Shown here piece by piece: positions 1 to 7,330 of a stretch of DNA of 7,521 nt. Position numbers and translations under genes: made by a program. Below the pieces are notes generated by a model. The model ran no database searches. It had not been told where the DNA came from and was given only the letters and a program-made list of their open reading frames with translations. Where the stretch lies: assembly GCA_913776795.1 (NCBI GenBank), contig CAJYRH010000563.1, positions 1 to 7,521 on the forward strand, given 5' to 3'. The DNA comes from an uncultured Pseudorhodoferax sp. (GTDB taxonomy: Bacteria; Pseudomonadota; Gammaproteobacteria; Burkholderiales; Burkholderiaceae). Position 1 is the stretch's first letter, and the number at the start of each line of letters is the position of its first letter.

Positions 1-1017
1 CCCGAGGGCATGGCCGTGCTGCGCAAGCTGGCGGCCGGCGCCGATGCGCTGCTCGACAACCTGCGCGGCGACCTGCCGCACAAGCTCGGCCTGACCTACG
101 CGCAGCTCAAGGACGCCAACCCGCGCCTGGTCTGCGCCCACCTGTCGGCCTATGGCCGCAGCGGCTCGCGCAAGGCCTGGCCGGGCTACGACTACCTGAT
201 GCAGGCCGAGGCCGGCCACCTCTCGCTGACGGGCGAGCCCGATGGCCCGCCCACGCGCTACGGCCTGTCCATCGTCGACCTCATGACCGGGCTGGCCGCC
301 GCCTTCGGCCTGCTGGCCGGCGTGGTGCAGGCGCGCGCGAGCGGCCAGGGCATGGACATCGACACCTCGCTGTTCGACGTGGCGCTGCACAACCTCAACT
401 ACCCCGGCACCTGGTACCTCAACGCCGACGTGGTCACGGGCCGCACGGCGCGCAGCGGCCACCCCAGCCTGGTGCCCAGCCAGCTCTACCGCACGCAGGA
501 CGGCTGGCTGTTCATCATGTGCAACAAGGAGAAGTTCTGGCCGCTGCTCGCGCGCGAACTGGGCCATCCGGAGTGGGCCGAGGACCCCCGGCTGGCCACC
601 TTCGCCGCGCGTCTGAAGAACCGCAGCCAGGTCCAGGAACTGCTGGACGCCGCCCTGATGCAGCAGCCGACCGCCGTGTGGCTGGAACGCCTGTCGGGCA
701 AGGTGCCCGTGTCCCCCGTGTTCGACGTGGCCCAGGCGCTGGAGAACCCCTTCGTGCACGAGCGCGACGGCGTGGTCGACTTCGACTACGGCGACGGCCG
801 CAGCGCACGCATGATCGCCAACCCGATCCGCGTGGCGGGCCGGGAACTGCCGCACCGCGCCGCCCCGCGCATGGGCGAGCACAACGAGGCGCTGCTGCGC
901 GAGGCCGGCTTCGACGACGCGGCCATTGCCAAGCTGCGCGCGCTGGGCGTGATCGCGGGTGCCGCCGCGCCCGAGCACCCCGAGGGCACGGACACGGGGC
1001 ACGCGGCCAGCCCCTGA
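1..1017 (+). CDS. Family III (CaiB/BaiF) acyl-CoA transferase, 5'-truncated by the window
   Basis: This is the C-terminal 338 residues of a class III CoA-transferase, a family that moves CoA between carboxylic acids through an aspartyl-CoA intermediate in the cytoplasm. The reading frame is open from base 1. The ATG at 10 lies inside the conserved stretch ADALLDNLRGDLPHKLGL, which in this family follows an N-terminal Rossmann half, so ATG-10 is probably internal and roughly 60-70 residues are missing (family length is near 400). Seen in order are NPRLVCAHLSAYGRSG, then GYDYLMQAEAGHLSLTG, then SIVDLMTG. The Asp of VDLMTG (277-279) is the expected nucleophile. Next come GQGMDIDTSLFDVALHNLN and the C-terminal domain with PVSPVFDVAQAL. 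The last 20 or so residues are a loose Ala/Pro/Gly-rich tail. The acid and CoA donor cannot be read from the sequence. The gene converges on the kinase gene with a 9-bp gap, and no clear link to the pca operon is visible. Confidence 0.93.
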   Translation, partial: PEGMAVLRKLAAGADALLDNLRGDLPHKLGLTYAQLKDANPRLVCAHLSAYGRSGSRKAWPGYDYLMQAEAGHLSLTGEPDGPPTRYGLSIVDLMTGLAAAFGLLAGVVQARASGQGMDIDTSLFDVALHNLNYPGTWYLNADVVTGRTARSGHPSLVPSQLYRTQDGWLFIMCNKEKFWPLLARELGHPEWAEDPRLATFAARLKNRSQVQELLDAALMQQPTAVWLERLSGKVPVSPVFDVAQALENPFVHERDGVVDFDYGDGRSARMIANPIRVAGRELPHRAAPRMGEHNEALLREAGFDDAAIAKLRALGVIAGAAAPEHPEGTDTGHAASP

Positions 1018-1026
1018 GCTACGGCG

Positions 1027-1821
1027 TCAGGAGAACGACCGCCACAGCGCCGTGCGCACGAACCAGGGGTTGAGCCGGCTCGTGTGCAGCGTGATCGCGA
1101 ACTCGTGCCCCAGCTCCTCGAGTTCGGCCAGCAGCTTGTGCCGCGAACCCGAGTTGTCGAAGATGTAAGCGCGGTGGGCAACCTCGCAGGCCTCGGTCAT
1201 GAGCGCGATCGACTCGGCGTAGCGCTTCTTGATCTTGTCGGCCGGCACGGGGTGACCGCCCTGCATGACACGGCGCCGCACCCGGTCCAGGTTGATCTCC
1301 GGATCGTCGGTGGCAACGAAGTAAAGGTAGACGCGGTAGCCACGCTGCTTCGCCTCTTTCATGAAGTCCACCTTGTCCCGCGAGGACATCACGGTCTCGA
1401 AGGTGAAGGTCCGGCCCTCGTCCAGCAGTTCGCGGCGGATGGCGTCGGCCAGCACCGAGGCCAGGTAGGAGTTGAACGGGCCGGGCACGCGCAGCGTCAT
1501 CGAAGGATCGACTGCCATGCGGCCGATCAAGGCATGCAGGCCCAGCTTGCCCGCGAAGGCGGAGCCGCGGATGTGCTGCTCCAGCCGCCCCAGCACCAGC
1601 GCCGGCTCGGCGGCGATGCCCAGCCGGGCCAGGTCGAGCTGCCCTTCGGATTGCTTCAGCGCGCGTTCGATCTCGTCGGCGTTGATGAAGACGCCGATCC
1701 ACTGCGGCTTGAGTTCGGTCTGGATGGTGCTCTTGCCCGATCCGTTCGGGCCGGCCAGGACCCGCAGTCGAGGTCGGGCGGGATGCGCGCTGGCGACAGA
1801 ATCAGTCGGCTGACTTGCCAC
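1027..1821 (-). CDS. Zeta-toxin-like P-loop kinase (COG4185-type AAA family protein)
   Basis: A 264-residue protein of the zeta-toxin/UDP-GlcNAc-kinase-like P-loop group. Visible parts are Walker A GPNGSGKST (residues 24-32, Lys30), NADEIE (47-52), FETVMSS (141-147, acidic residue in the place used for catalysis or base recognition in zeta proteins), and a basic lid-like stretch LDRVRRRVMQGGHPVP (178-193) followed by KIKKRYAESI and then DNS (222-224). Classical zeta toxins phosphorylate UDP-N-acetylglucosamine and block peptidoglycan synthesis; whether this branch does so is not known from the sequence. The start is a GTG inside the end of the upstream small gene (20-bp overlap, 1802-1821). 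No ATG occurs before the P-loop and the ribosome site is weak, so translation is probably coupled to the small gene. That arrangement is usual for toxin-antitoxin pairs. A non-toxic nucleotide or sugar kinase is the main alternative. Confidence 0.85.
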   Translation of the reverse strand: MASQPTDSVASAHPARPRLRVLAGPNGSGKSTIQTELKPQWIGVFINADEIERALKQSEGQLDLARLGIAAEPALVLGRLEQHIRGSAFAGKLGLHALIGRMAVDPSMTLRVPGPFNSYLASVLADAIRRELLDEGRTFTFETVMSSRDKVDFMKEAKQRGYRVYLYFVATDDPEINLDRVRRRVMQGGHPVPADKIKKRYAESIALMTEACEVAHRAYIFDNSGSRHKLLAELEELGHEFAITLHTSRLNPWFVRTALWRSFS

Positions 1822-2062
1822 GCCTGAGGACCATGCCAGGCTTCACGCGCTTGCCCACAGGCAACTGCTTGAGCACCGTCGACGAACCATCGGCCCGCCG
1901 CTCGACGAGCTGGCCTTCGCTGGTCTTCACCACAACGGCACCGGTGCGTTGGAGCGTGGTCTTGTAGGCCGCATGTCCCGACCGTGCCGCCAGTTCCGGA
2001 AAGCGCTGCTCGGCAATCTGCATCGCGCGTTCGGAGAGTGACTGGCTGGGATGCGAGGACAT
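1802..2062 (-). CDS. Small protein encoded ahead of the zeta-like kinase, putative antitoxin
   Basis: An 86-residue hypothetical protein. I chose the ATG at 2062 because AAAGGA sits about 6 nt upstream of it. Two in-frame ATGs further upstream (2092 and 2083) would add at most 10 residues but have poorer ribosome sites. The N-terminal third is amphipathic and helical looking (SLSERAMQIAEQRFPELAAR, residues 8-27). The C-terminal half looks like a small beta fold (TGAVVVKTSEGQLVERRADG, then VLKQLPVGKRVKPGMVLRRG). It has no recognised DNA-binding motif and does not resemble the epsilon antitoxin. Its stop overlaps the kinase start by 20 bp, and small-gene-first order with overlap is typical of antitoxin-toxin operons. 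The antitoxin role is inferred from this arrangement only; a chaperone or accessory subunit of the kinase would fit equally well. Confidence 0.75.
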   Translation of the reverse strand: MSSHPSQSLSERAMQIAEQRFPELAARSGHAAYKTTLQRTGAVVVKTSEGQLVERRADGSSTVLKQLPVGKRVKPGMVLRRGKSAD

Positions 2063-2113
2063 GGCAGATCCTTTGAGAACCATGGATTTCATTCTAGCCA
2101 GCGCCCCAAGACC
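2063..2113 (-). promoter_or_regulatory. Short gap before the small gene with a possible -10 element
   Basis: These 51 bp lie between the regulator stop and the start of the small gene, all three genes being on the minus strand. Read on that strand there is TAGAAT (2096-2091), five of six bases of a sigma-70 -10 element, but no acceptable -35 at the right distance. It would place a transcript start near 2084, ahead of the chosen ATG at 2062. No hairpin terminator is visible, so read-through from the regulator gene is possible. Confidence 0.25.
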
Positions 2114-2914
2114 TCAGCCGCGCAGCATTCTTTGCCCGATGGCCTGCGCAGCGGCCATCAGCGCGGGCAGCATCTCATCGCGCATCTGCGCCTCGCTCGT
2201 GCGGTTGGCCTGGCCGCTCACGTTGAGTGCGGCCACGGTGCGGCCGGCGCGGTCCACCAGCGGCGCGGCGATCGAAATCAGGCCCTCTTCCAGTTCCTGG
2301 TTGACCAGGCACCAGCCCTGCGCGCGCACCTCGCCGATGCGCGCCAGCAGGCCCGCATCGTCGAGCGTGGTGTGGGCTGTGTAGCGCTCGCGTGGCAGCC
2401 GGGCCAGGCGCGCCTGCAATTCATGCTGCGGCAGCGTGGCCAGCAGCACGCGCCCCATCGAGGTCCAGAACGCCGGCAGGCGCGAGCCCACGCCGAGGTT
2501 GGTGCGCATGATCTTGTGCGTGGGCACGCGCAGCACGTAGACCACGTCCAGCCCCTCGAGCACGGCTGCCGAACTCGATTCGCGCACGCGCTCCACGAGG
2601 TCTTCCATGACGGGCTCGGCCAGGTTCCAGATCGGCAGCGAGGACAGATAGGCGAAGCCCAGGTCCAGGATGCGCGCCGTCGGCCGGAACAGCCGGCCGT
2701 CGGTTTCCACATAGCCCAGCGCCTGCAGCGTGAGCAGGATGCGCCGTGCGCCGGCCCGCGTGAGGCCGGTGCGCGCCGCCACCTCGCTCAGCGTCTGCTG
2801 CGGCGCCTGGGCGCTGAAGGAACGGATGACTTCCAGCCCGCGCGCGAACGACTGCACATAGCTGTCGCCGGGCCTGGGTGTCGCCAAAGCGTCTTGGGGA
2901 TTTTCTGTGGCCAT
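2114..2914 (-). CDS. IclR-family regulator, PcaR/PcaU/PobR type
   Basis: A 266-residue transcriptional regulator. The N-terminal winged helix begins with SYVQSFARGLEVIRSF (18-33), a hallmark of the PcaR/PcaU/PobR branch, and continues with a helix-turn-helix TLSEVAARTGLTRAGARRIL (41-60) and wing GYVETDGRLFRPT (67-79). The effector-binding domain spans about 95-264 (VVYVLRVPTHKIM, GSRLPAFWTSMGRVLLA, NQELEEGLISIAAPLV). Length is normal for the family. In this branch the usual ligands are beta-ketoadipate, protocatechuate or 4-hydroxybenzoate. Divergent transcription from pcaIJF makes control of that operon by 3-oxoadipate the best guess. I place the start at ATG-2914; a GTG at 2926 would add four residues and neither has a strong ribosome site. 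Longer in-frame extension runs into pcaI and is not credible. I call it pcaR-like but withhold the symbol, since function rests on context. Confidence 0.9.
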   Translation of the reverse strand: MATENPQDALATPRPGDSYVQSFARGLEVIRSFSAQAPQQTLSEVAARTGLTRAGARRILLTLQALGYVETDGRLFRPTARILDLGFAYLSSLPIWNLAEPVMEDLVERVRESSSAAVLEGLDVVYVLRVPTHKIMRTNLGVGSRLPAFWTSMGRVLLATLPQHELQARLARLPRERYTAHTTLDDAGLLARIGEVRAQGWCLVNQELEEGLISIAAPLVDRAGRTVAALNVSGQANRTSEAQMRDEMLPALMAAAQAIGQRMLRG

Positions 2915-2926
2915 GAGGGTGCTCAC

Positions 2927-2932
2927 TATAAT
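2927..2932 (+). promoter_or_regulatory. Candidate -10 element (TATAAT) for the pca operon
   Basis: A perfect TATAAT in an otherwise GC-rich region, 55 bp before the pcaI start. The expected -35 position (about 2903-2909) has only a poor match. That fits a weak or activator-dependent promoter, or the element may be a chance A/T cluster in the intergenic spacer. The predicted transcript start near 2939-2940 abuts the palindrome. The same A/T block could serve the divergent regulator gene. Confidence 0.4.
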
Positions 2933-2939
2933 TCTTTTA

Positions 2940-2955
2940 GCGAACAAATGTTCGC
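2940..2955. promoter_or_regulatory. Interrupted palindrome, probable IclR-family operator
   Basis: GCGAACA-AA-TGTTCGC has perfect 7-bp arms around a 2-bp centre, in the spacer between the divergent regulator and pcaI. A third copy of the half-site core, GAACAA, lies at 2961-2966 in the same orientation as the left arm, 19 bp downstream of it. IclR proteins of the PcaU/PobR group are known to bind a palindrome plus a further direct half-site, and GTTCG/CGAAC-type cores occur in PcaR sites, so this is the likely binding site of the adjacent regulator. The binding itself is inferred. Confidence 0.6.
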
Positions 2956-2975
2956 ACAAAGAACAACTTTGGATT

Positions 2976-2981
2976 GAGGAG
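2976..2981 (+). promoter_or_regulatory. Ribosome binding site that fixes the pcaI start
   Basis: GAGGAG stands 6 nt before GTG-2988. This strong Shine-Dalgarno match, plus the fit of the following residues MIDKIAESV to the usual PcaI N-terminus, selects GTG over the ATG at 2907, which lies inside the control region and the regulator's 5' end. Confidence 0.8.
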
Positions 2982-2987
2982 CTTGCA

Positions 2988-3704
2988 GTGATCGACAAGA
3001 TTGCAGAGTCTGTCGCAGCCGCGCTGGCGGATGTGCGCGACGGGTCCACCGTGCTGATCGGTGGCTTCGGCACGGCCGGCATCCCTGCCGAACTCATCGA
3101 CGGGCTGATCGCCCAGGGCGCGCGCGACCTCACGGTCGTCAACAACAACGCGGGCAATGGCGACACCGGCCTGGCGGCCCTGCTGGCCACGGGCCGCGTG
3201 CGCAAGATCATCTGCAGCTTCCCGCGGCAGGTGGACAGCCATGTCTTCGACGGCCTGTACCGCAGCGGCAAGATCGAACTGGAGATCGTGCCCCAGGGCA
3301 ACCTGGCCGAACGCATGCGCGCCGCCGGCGCCGGCATCGGCGCCTTCTTCTGCCCCACGGGCTACGGCACCGAGCTGGCCCGCAACGCAGATGGAACGCC
3401 CAAGGAGACGCGCGAGATCAACGGCAAGCAGTACGTGCTGGAGTACCCGATCCAGGGCGACGTGGCCCTCGTCAAGGCCGAGCGCGGCGACCGCTGGGGC
3501 AACCTGACCTACCGCATGTCCGCGCGCAACTTCGGCCCCGTGATGGCCATGGCCGCGCGCCGCACCATCGCCTCGGTGCACGAGGTCGTGGAACTGGGCA
3601 CGCTGGACCCCGAGGCCATCGTCACCCCCGGCATCTTCGTCAGCAGGATCGTCAAGATCGACCGCGTGGCCACCCAGGCTGCCGGCTTCAAGAAGGCGGC
3701 ATGA
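2988..3704 (+). CDS. pcaI: 3-oxoadipate CoA-transferase subunit A
   Basis: The 238-residue alpha subunit of the family I CoA-transferase that converts 3-oxoadipate and succinyl-CoA to 3-oxoadipyl-CoA and succinate, the penultimate step of the beta-ketoadipate pathway. It forms a cytoplasmic complex with PcaJ. Seen are the glycine-rich GGFGTAGIP (25-33), LTVVNNNAGNGDTGLAALL (48-66), CSFPRQVDSHVFDGLYRSGK (76-95), VPQGNLAERMRAAGAGIGAF (101-120), PTGYGT, and GDRWGNLTYR (167-176), all closely matching Pseudomonas PcaI as I recall it. The protein is slightly longer than that one (about 231 residues), partly because of a few extra residues around ARNADGTPKETREING (131-146). The start is GTG-2988, set by a strong ribosome site. 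Its stop overlaps the pcaJ start by 4 bp (ATGA), implying coupled translation of the two subunits. The related acetoacetate or 3-oxoacid transferases (ScoA/AtoD) are the alternative; the pcaF neighbour and PcaR-type regulator favour PcaI. Confidence 0.93.
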   Translation: MIDKIAESVAAALADVRDGSTVLIGGFGTAGIPAELIDGLIAQGARDLTVVNNNAGNGDTGLAALLATGRVRKIICSFPRQVDSHVFDGLYRSGKIELEIVPQGNLAERMRAAGAGIGAFFCPTGYGTELARNADGTPKETREINGKQYVLEYPIQGDVALVKAERGDRWGNLTYRMSARNFGPVMAMAARRTIASVHEVVELGTLDPEAIVTPGIFVSRIVKIDRVATQAAGFKKAA

Positions 3705-4351
3705 ACATGGCCTACACCAAACGCAGCAAAGACGAACTGGCGCGCCTGGTCGCGCAGGACATCCCCGACGGCGCCTACGTGAACCTGGGCATCGGCCAGC
3801 CCACGCTGGTGGCCAACCACATCCCCGAGGGCCGCGAAGTCATCCTGCAGAGCGAGAACGGCATCCTGGGCATGGGCCCCGCGCCCGCCACCGGCAACGA
3901 GGACTACGACCCCATCAACGCCGGCAAGCAGCCCGTCACGCTGCTGCCGGGCGGCGCCTACTTCCACCATGCCGACAGCTTCGCGATGATGCGCGGCGGC
4001 CACCTGGACATCTGTGTGCTGGGCGCCTTCCAGGTCAGCGCGTCGGGCGACCTGGCCAACTGGAGCACGGGCGAGCCCGGCGCCATTCCCGCCGTGGGCG
4101 GGGCCATGGACCTGGCCATCGGCGCCAAGCAGACCTGGGTCATGATGGACCTGCTGACCAAGCAGGGCGCCAGCAAGATCGTCCAACAGTGCAGCTATCC
4201 GCTGACGGGCCTGGCCTGCGTCAAGCGCATCTACACGGACCTCGCCACCTTCGCCATCGCGCCCGAGGGCGTGCGCGTCCTGGCCATCGTGGACGGCCTG
4301 TCCCACGCCGAGCTGGAACAGCTCGTCGGCCTGCCCCTCCTCAAGGATTGA
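3701..4351 (+). CDS. pcaJ: 3-oxoadipate CoA-transferase subunit B
   Basis: The beta subunit (216 residues) carrying the catalytic glutamate of the PcaIJ CoA-transferase. The signature SENGILGMGP is at residues 51-60. Glu52 (bases 3854-3856) is the residue that forms the glutamyl-CoA thioester in this family. Other conserved stretches are DGAYVNLGIGQPTLVANHIP (23-42), INAGKQPVTLLPGGAYFHHA, SFAMMRGGHLDICVLGAFQV, and the C-terminal YPLTGLACVKRIYTDLA. Length agrees with known PcaJ proteins (about 213). Two ATGs are possible, 3701 and 3707. AAGAAGG just upstream could serve either, and I report 3701 because it gives the ATGA overlap with pcaI. The difference is two residues. pcaF follows after 4 bp. 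Confidence 0.94.
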   Translation: MNMAYTKRSKDELARLVAQDIPDGAYVNLGIGQPTLVANHIPEGREVILQSENGILGMGPAPATGNEDYDPINAGKQPVTLLPGGAYFHHADSFAMMRGGHLDICVLGAFQVSASGDLANWSTGEPGAIPAVGGAMDLAIGAKQTWVMMDLLTKQGASKIVQQCSYPLTGLACVKRIYTDLATFAIAPEGVRVLAIVDGLSHAELEQLVGLPLLKD

Positions 4352-4355
4352 TCCC

Positions 4356-5557
<1,202 letters not shown>

Positions 5558-5561
<4 letters not shown>

Positions 5562-6295
5562 GCATCGACCAGAACACCCCCGTCACCGTTGTCTCCGGTG
5601 CCAGCAACGGCATCGGCCGCGCCATCGCCGAAGCCCTGCTTCGCGAGGGCCGCGCCGTGGTCAACCTCGACCACGCACTGCCCGACTGGAGCCACCCGCT
5701 GCTGCAGTCGTTCCAGGCCGACCTGACCAACGAAGCCGCGACGCGCCAGGCCGCCGCGGACATCGCCGCGCGTTTCAACGTCACGGCCCTCGTCAACAAC
5801 GCGGGCGCCACGCGGCCCGGCACCATCGACACCGCCACCACCGGCCAGCTCGACGACGTGGTGGGCCTGCACCTGCGCGCGCCCATGCTGCTGGTGCAGG
5901 CCTTTCTGCCCACGCTGCGCGCCAGCGGCGAGGGCCGCATCGTCAACATGTCCTCGCGCGCCGCGCTGGGCAAGGGCGAGCGCATCGTCTACTCGGCCAC
6001 CAAGGCCGGGCTGATCGGCCTGACCCGCACGCTGGCCATGGAGCTGGGTGCGGACCGCATCACCGTCAACGCCATCGGCCCCGGGCCGATCGCCACCGAG
6101 CTGTTCCGCAAGAGCAACCCCGAGGGCGCACCGCAGACCGAACGCATCCTCAAGAGCATCGCCGTGGGCCGCATGGGCACGCCGGAAGACGTCGCACGCG
6201 CCGTGCTGTTCTTCCTGGCGCCCGCCAACGGCTTCGTGACCGGCCAGGTGCTCTACGTGTGCGGCGGCACCACCCTGGGCGTGGCGCCGGTCTGA
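5558..6295 (+). CDS. Short-chain dehydrogenase/reductase, NAD-type
   Basis: A 245-residue classical SDR. The Rossmann nucleotide loop is SGASNGIGRAIAEAL (13-27). Asp38 at the end of the second strand (VVNLDH) predicts preference for NAD(H) over NADP(H). NNAG is at 80-83. The catalytic set is Asn110-region helix, Ser132 in NMSSRA, Tyr145 and Lys149 in YSATK. NAIGPGPIATEL (171-182) and GFVTGQVLYVCGG (225-237) complete the fold. The region between strands 2 and 3 is short, as in some dihydrodiol dehydrogenases. It starts with GTG-5558, overlapping the pcaF stop (GTGA), so it is coupled to pcaF. No known beta-ketoadipate step needs an SDR. It may oxidise a hydroxyacyl-CoA or a cyclic dihydrodiol feeding the pathway, which is inference. 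The same frame stays open far upstream, but that stretch is pcaF read out of frame. Confidence 0.9.
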
Positions 6296-6324
6296 ACCGC
6301 CGCCCCGCCCCCATACCCCCAACC

Positions 6325-6329
6325 AGGAG
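6325..6329 (+). promoter_or_regulatory. Ribosome binding site ahead of a non-standard start codon
   Basis: AGGAG lies in the 44-bp gap after the SDR gene, 10 nt before ACG-6340. It is the only good Shine-Dalgarno match there and points to ACG as the position of the original or actual start of the Bug-type gene. Confidence 0.6.
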
Positions 6330-6339
6330 TCTCCCCAAG

Positions 6340-7329
6340 ACGCAACGTCACACCTCGCGCCGCCTGGCGCTCGCCACGCTGGCCTCGGCCGCCGCAGCCG
6401 CGCTGCTGCCCCTGCCCGCCGCGGCGCAGGCTTACCCCAACAAGCCCATCACCATGATCGTGCCGTTCTCGGCTGGCGGCACCACCGACATCCTGGCCCG
6501 CATCGTCGGCCAGGCGCTCACGGCCGAGCTGGGCCAGAGCGTCATCATCGACAACCGCGCCGGCGCGGGCGGCAACATCGGTGGCCAGCTGGCCGCACGT
6601 GCGCCGGCCGACGGCTACACGCTGTTCATGGGCACGGTGGGCACGCACGCCATCAACGAGGCGCTGTACAAGAAGATGCCGTTCGACCCGATCAAGGACT
6701 TCGCGCCGCTGTCGCGCGTGGCCAACGTGCCGAACCTGCTAGTCGCCCACCCCTCGCAGCCGTTCAAGACCGTGCCGGAGATGATCGCCTACGCCAAGGC
6801 GCATCCGGGCAAGATCAACTTCGGCTCCTCGGGCAGCGGCAGCTCCATCCACCTGTCGGGCGAGCTGTTCAAGTCCATGGCCAAGGTCGACATGGTGCAC
6901 ATCCCCTACAAGGGCAGCGCACCGGCCGTGAACGACCTGCTGGGCAACCAGATCGCGATCATGTTCGACAACATGCCCTCGGCCATCCAGCATGTGCGCG
7001 CCGGCAAGCTGCGCCCGATCGCCGTGACCACCGCCAAGCGCTCGCCCGAGCTGCCCGACGTGCCGACCATCGCCGAATCCGGCGTGCCCGGCTACGATGC
7101 CACCTCGTGGTTCGGCCTGTTCGCGGTCGCCGGCACGCCCGCCCCCATCGTGACCCAGCTCAACAAGGCCCTGGTCAAGGTGCTGAACCAGCCGGAGGTG
7201 AAGGCCAAGATCGTCGCCCAGGGCGGCGAGGTCGTGGCCGAGACGCCCGAGCAGTTCGCGGCCTTCATCAAGGCCGAGACCGCCAAGTGGGGCAAGGTCG
7301 TCAAAGAGTCCGGCGCCAGCGTGGACTGA
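6340..7329 (+). CDS. TctC/Bug-family periplasmic solute-binding protein with apparent ACG start
   Basis: A 329-residue extracytoplasmic binding protein of the Bug family, which captures carboxylates, aromatic acids or similar small molecules in the periplasm. The signal peptide is residues 1-31: basic TSRRLAL (5-11, loosely Tat-like), an Ala/Leu-rich core, and a cut after AAAQA. The mature part shows the family pattern YPNKPITMIVPFSAGGTTD (32-50), LARIVGQAL, NRAGAGGNIG (72-81), ADGYTLFMGTVGTHAINEAL (90-109), and the C-terminal pattern EVVAETPEQFAAFIKAE. Length is normal. No ATG, GTG or TTG occurs in frame between the SDR stop and the signal peptide. ACG-6340 is exactly where ATG is expected, downstream of AGGAG. 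In-frame alternatives are GTG-6259 (inside the SDR gene), CTG-6292, and ATG-6454, which would remove the signal peptide. No TctA/TctB membrane subunits are in the window. The ligand cannot be read from sequence. Confidence 0.88.
   Translation, partial: TQRHTSRRLALATLASAAAAALLPLPAAAQAYPNKPITMIVPFSAGGTTDILARIVGQALTAELGQSVIIDNRAGAGGNIGGQLAARAPADGYTLFMGTVGTHAINEALYKKMPFDPIKDFAPLSRVANVPNLLVAHPSQPFKTVPEMIAYAKAHPGKINFGSSGSGSSIHLSGELFKSMAKVDMVHIPYKGSAPAVNDLLGNQIAIMFDNMPSAIQHVRAGKLRPIAVTTAKRSPELPDVPTIAESGVPGYDATSWFGLFAVAGTPAPIVTQLNKALVKVLNQPEVKAKIVAQGGEVVAETPEQFAAFIKAETAKWGKVVKESGASVD
7226..7321 (+). repeat. Left arm of a 96-bp inverted repeat (3' end of the bug gene)
   Basis: This arm covers residues 297 to 327 or so of the Bug protein. 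It is the reverse complement of 7426-7521 at 95 of 96 positions, with base i pairing to base 14747 minus i. The single difference is A-7294 against the complement of C-7453, which changes Lys to Glu. The arms are separated by 104 bp, and the repeat may continue past the right edge. Confidence 0.95.
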
Positions 7330-7330
7330 G

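Noticed and set aside
2907..2987. An upstream ATG in frame with pcaI that would add 27 residues.
   Set aside because: The added part reads through the operator region, resembles no PcaI N-terminus, and a strong ribosome site precedes GTG-2988.
2915..3358. N-terminal extension of the IclR regulator to 414 residues.
   Set aside because: It would run antisense through pcaI and the control region, and the winged-helix domain starts normally about 18 residues after ATG-2914.
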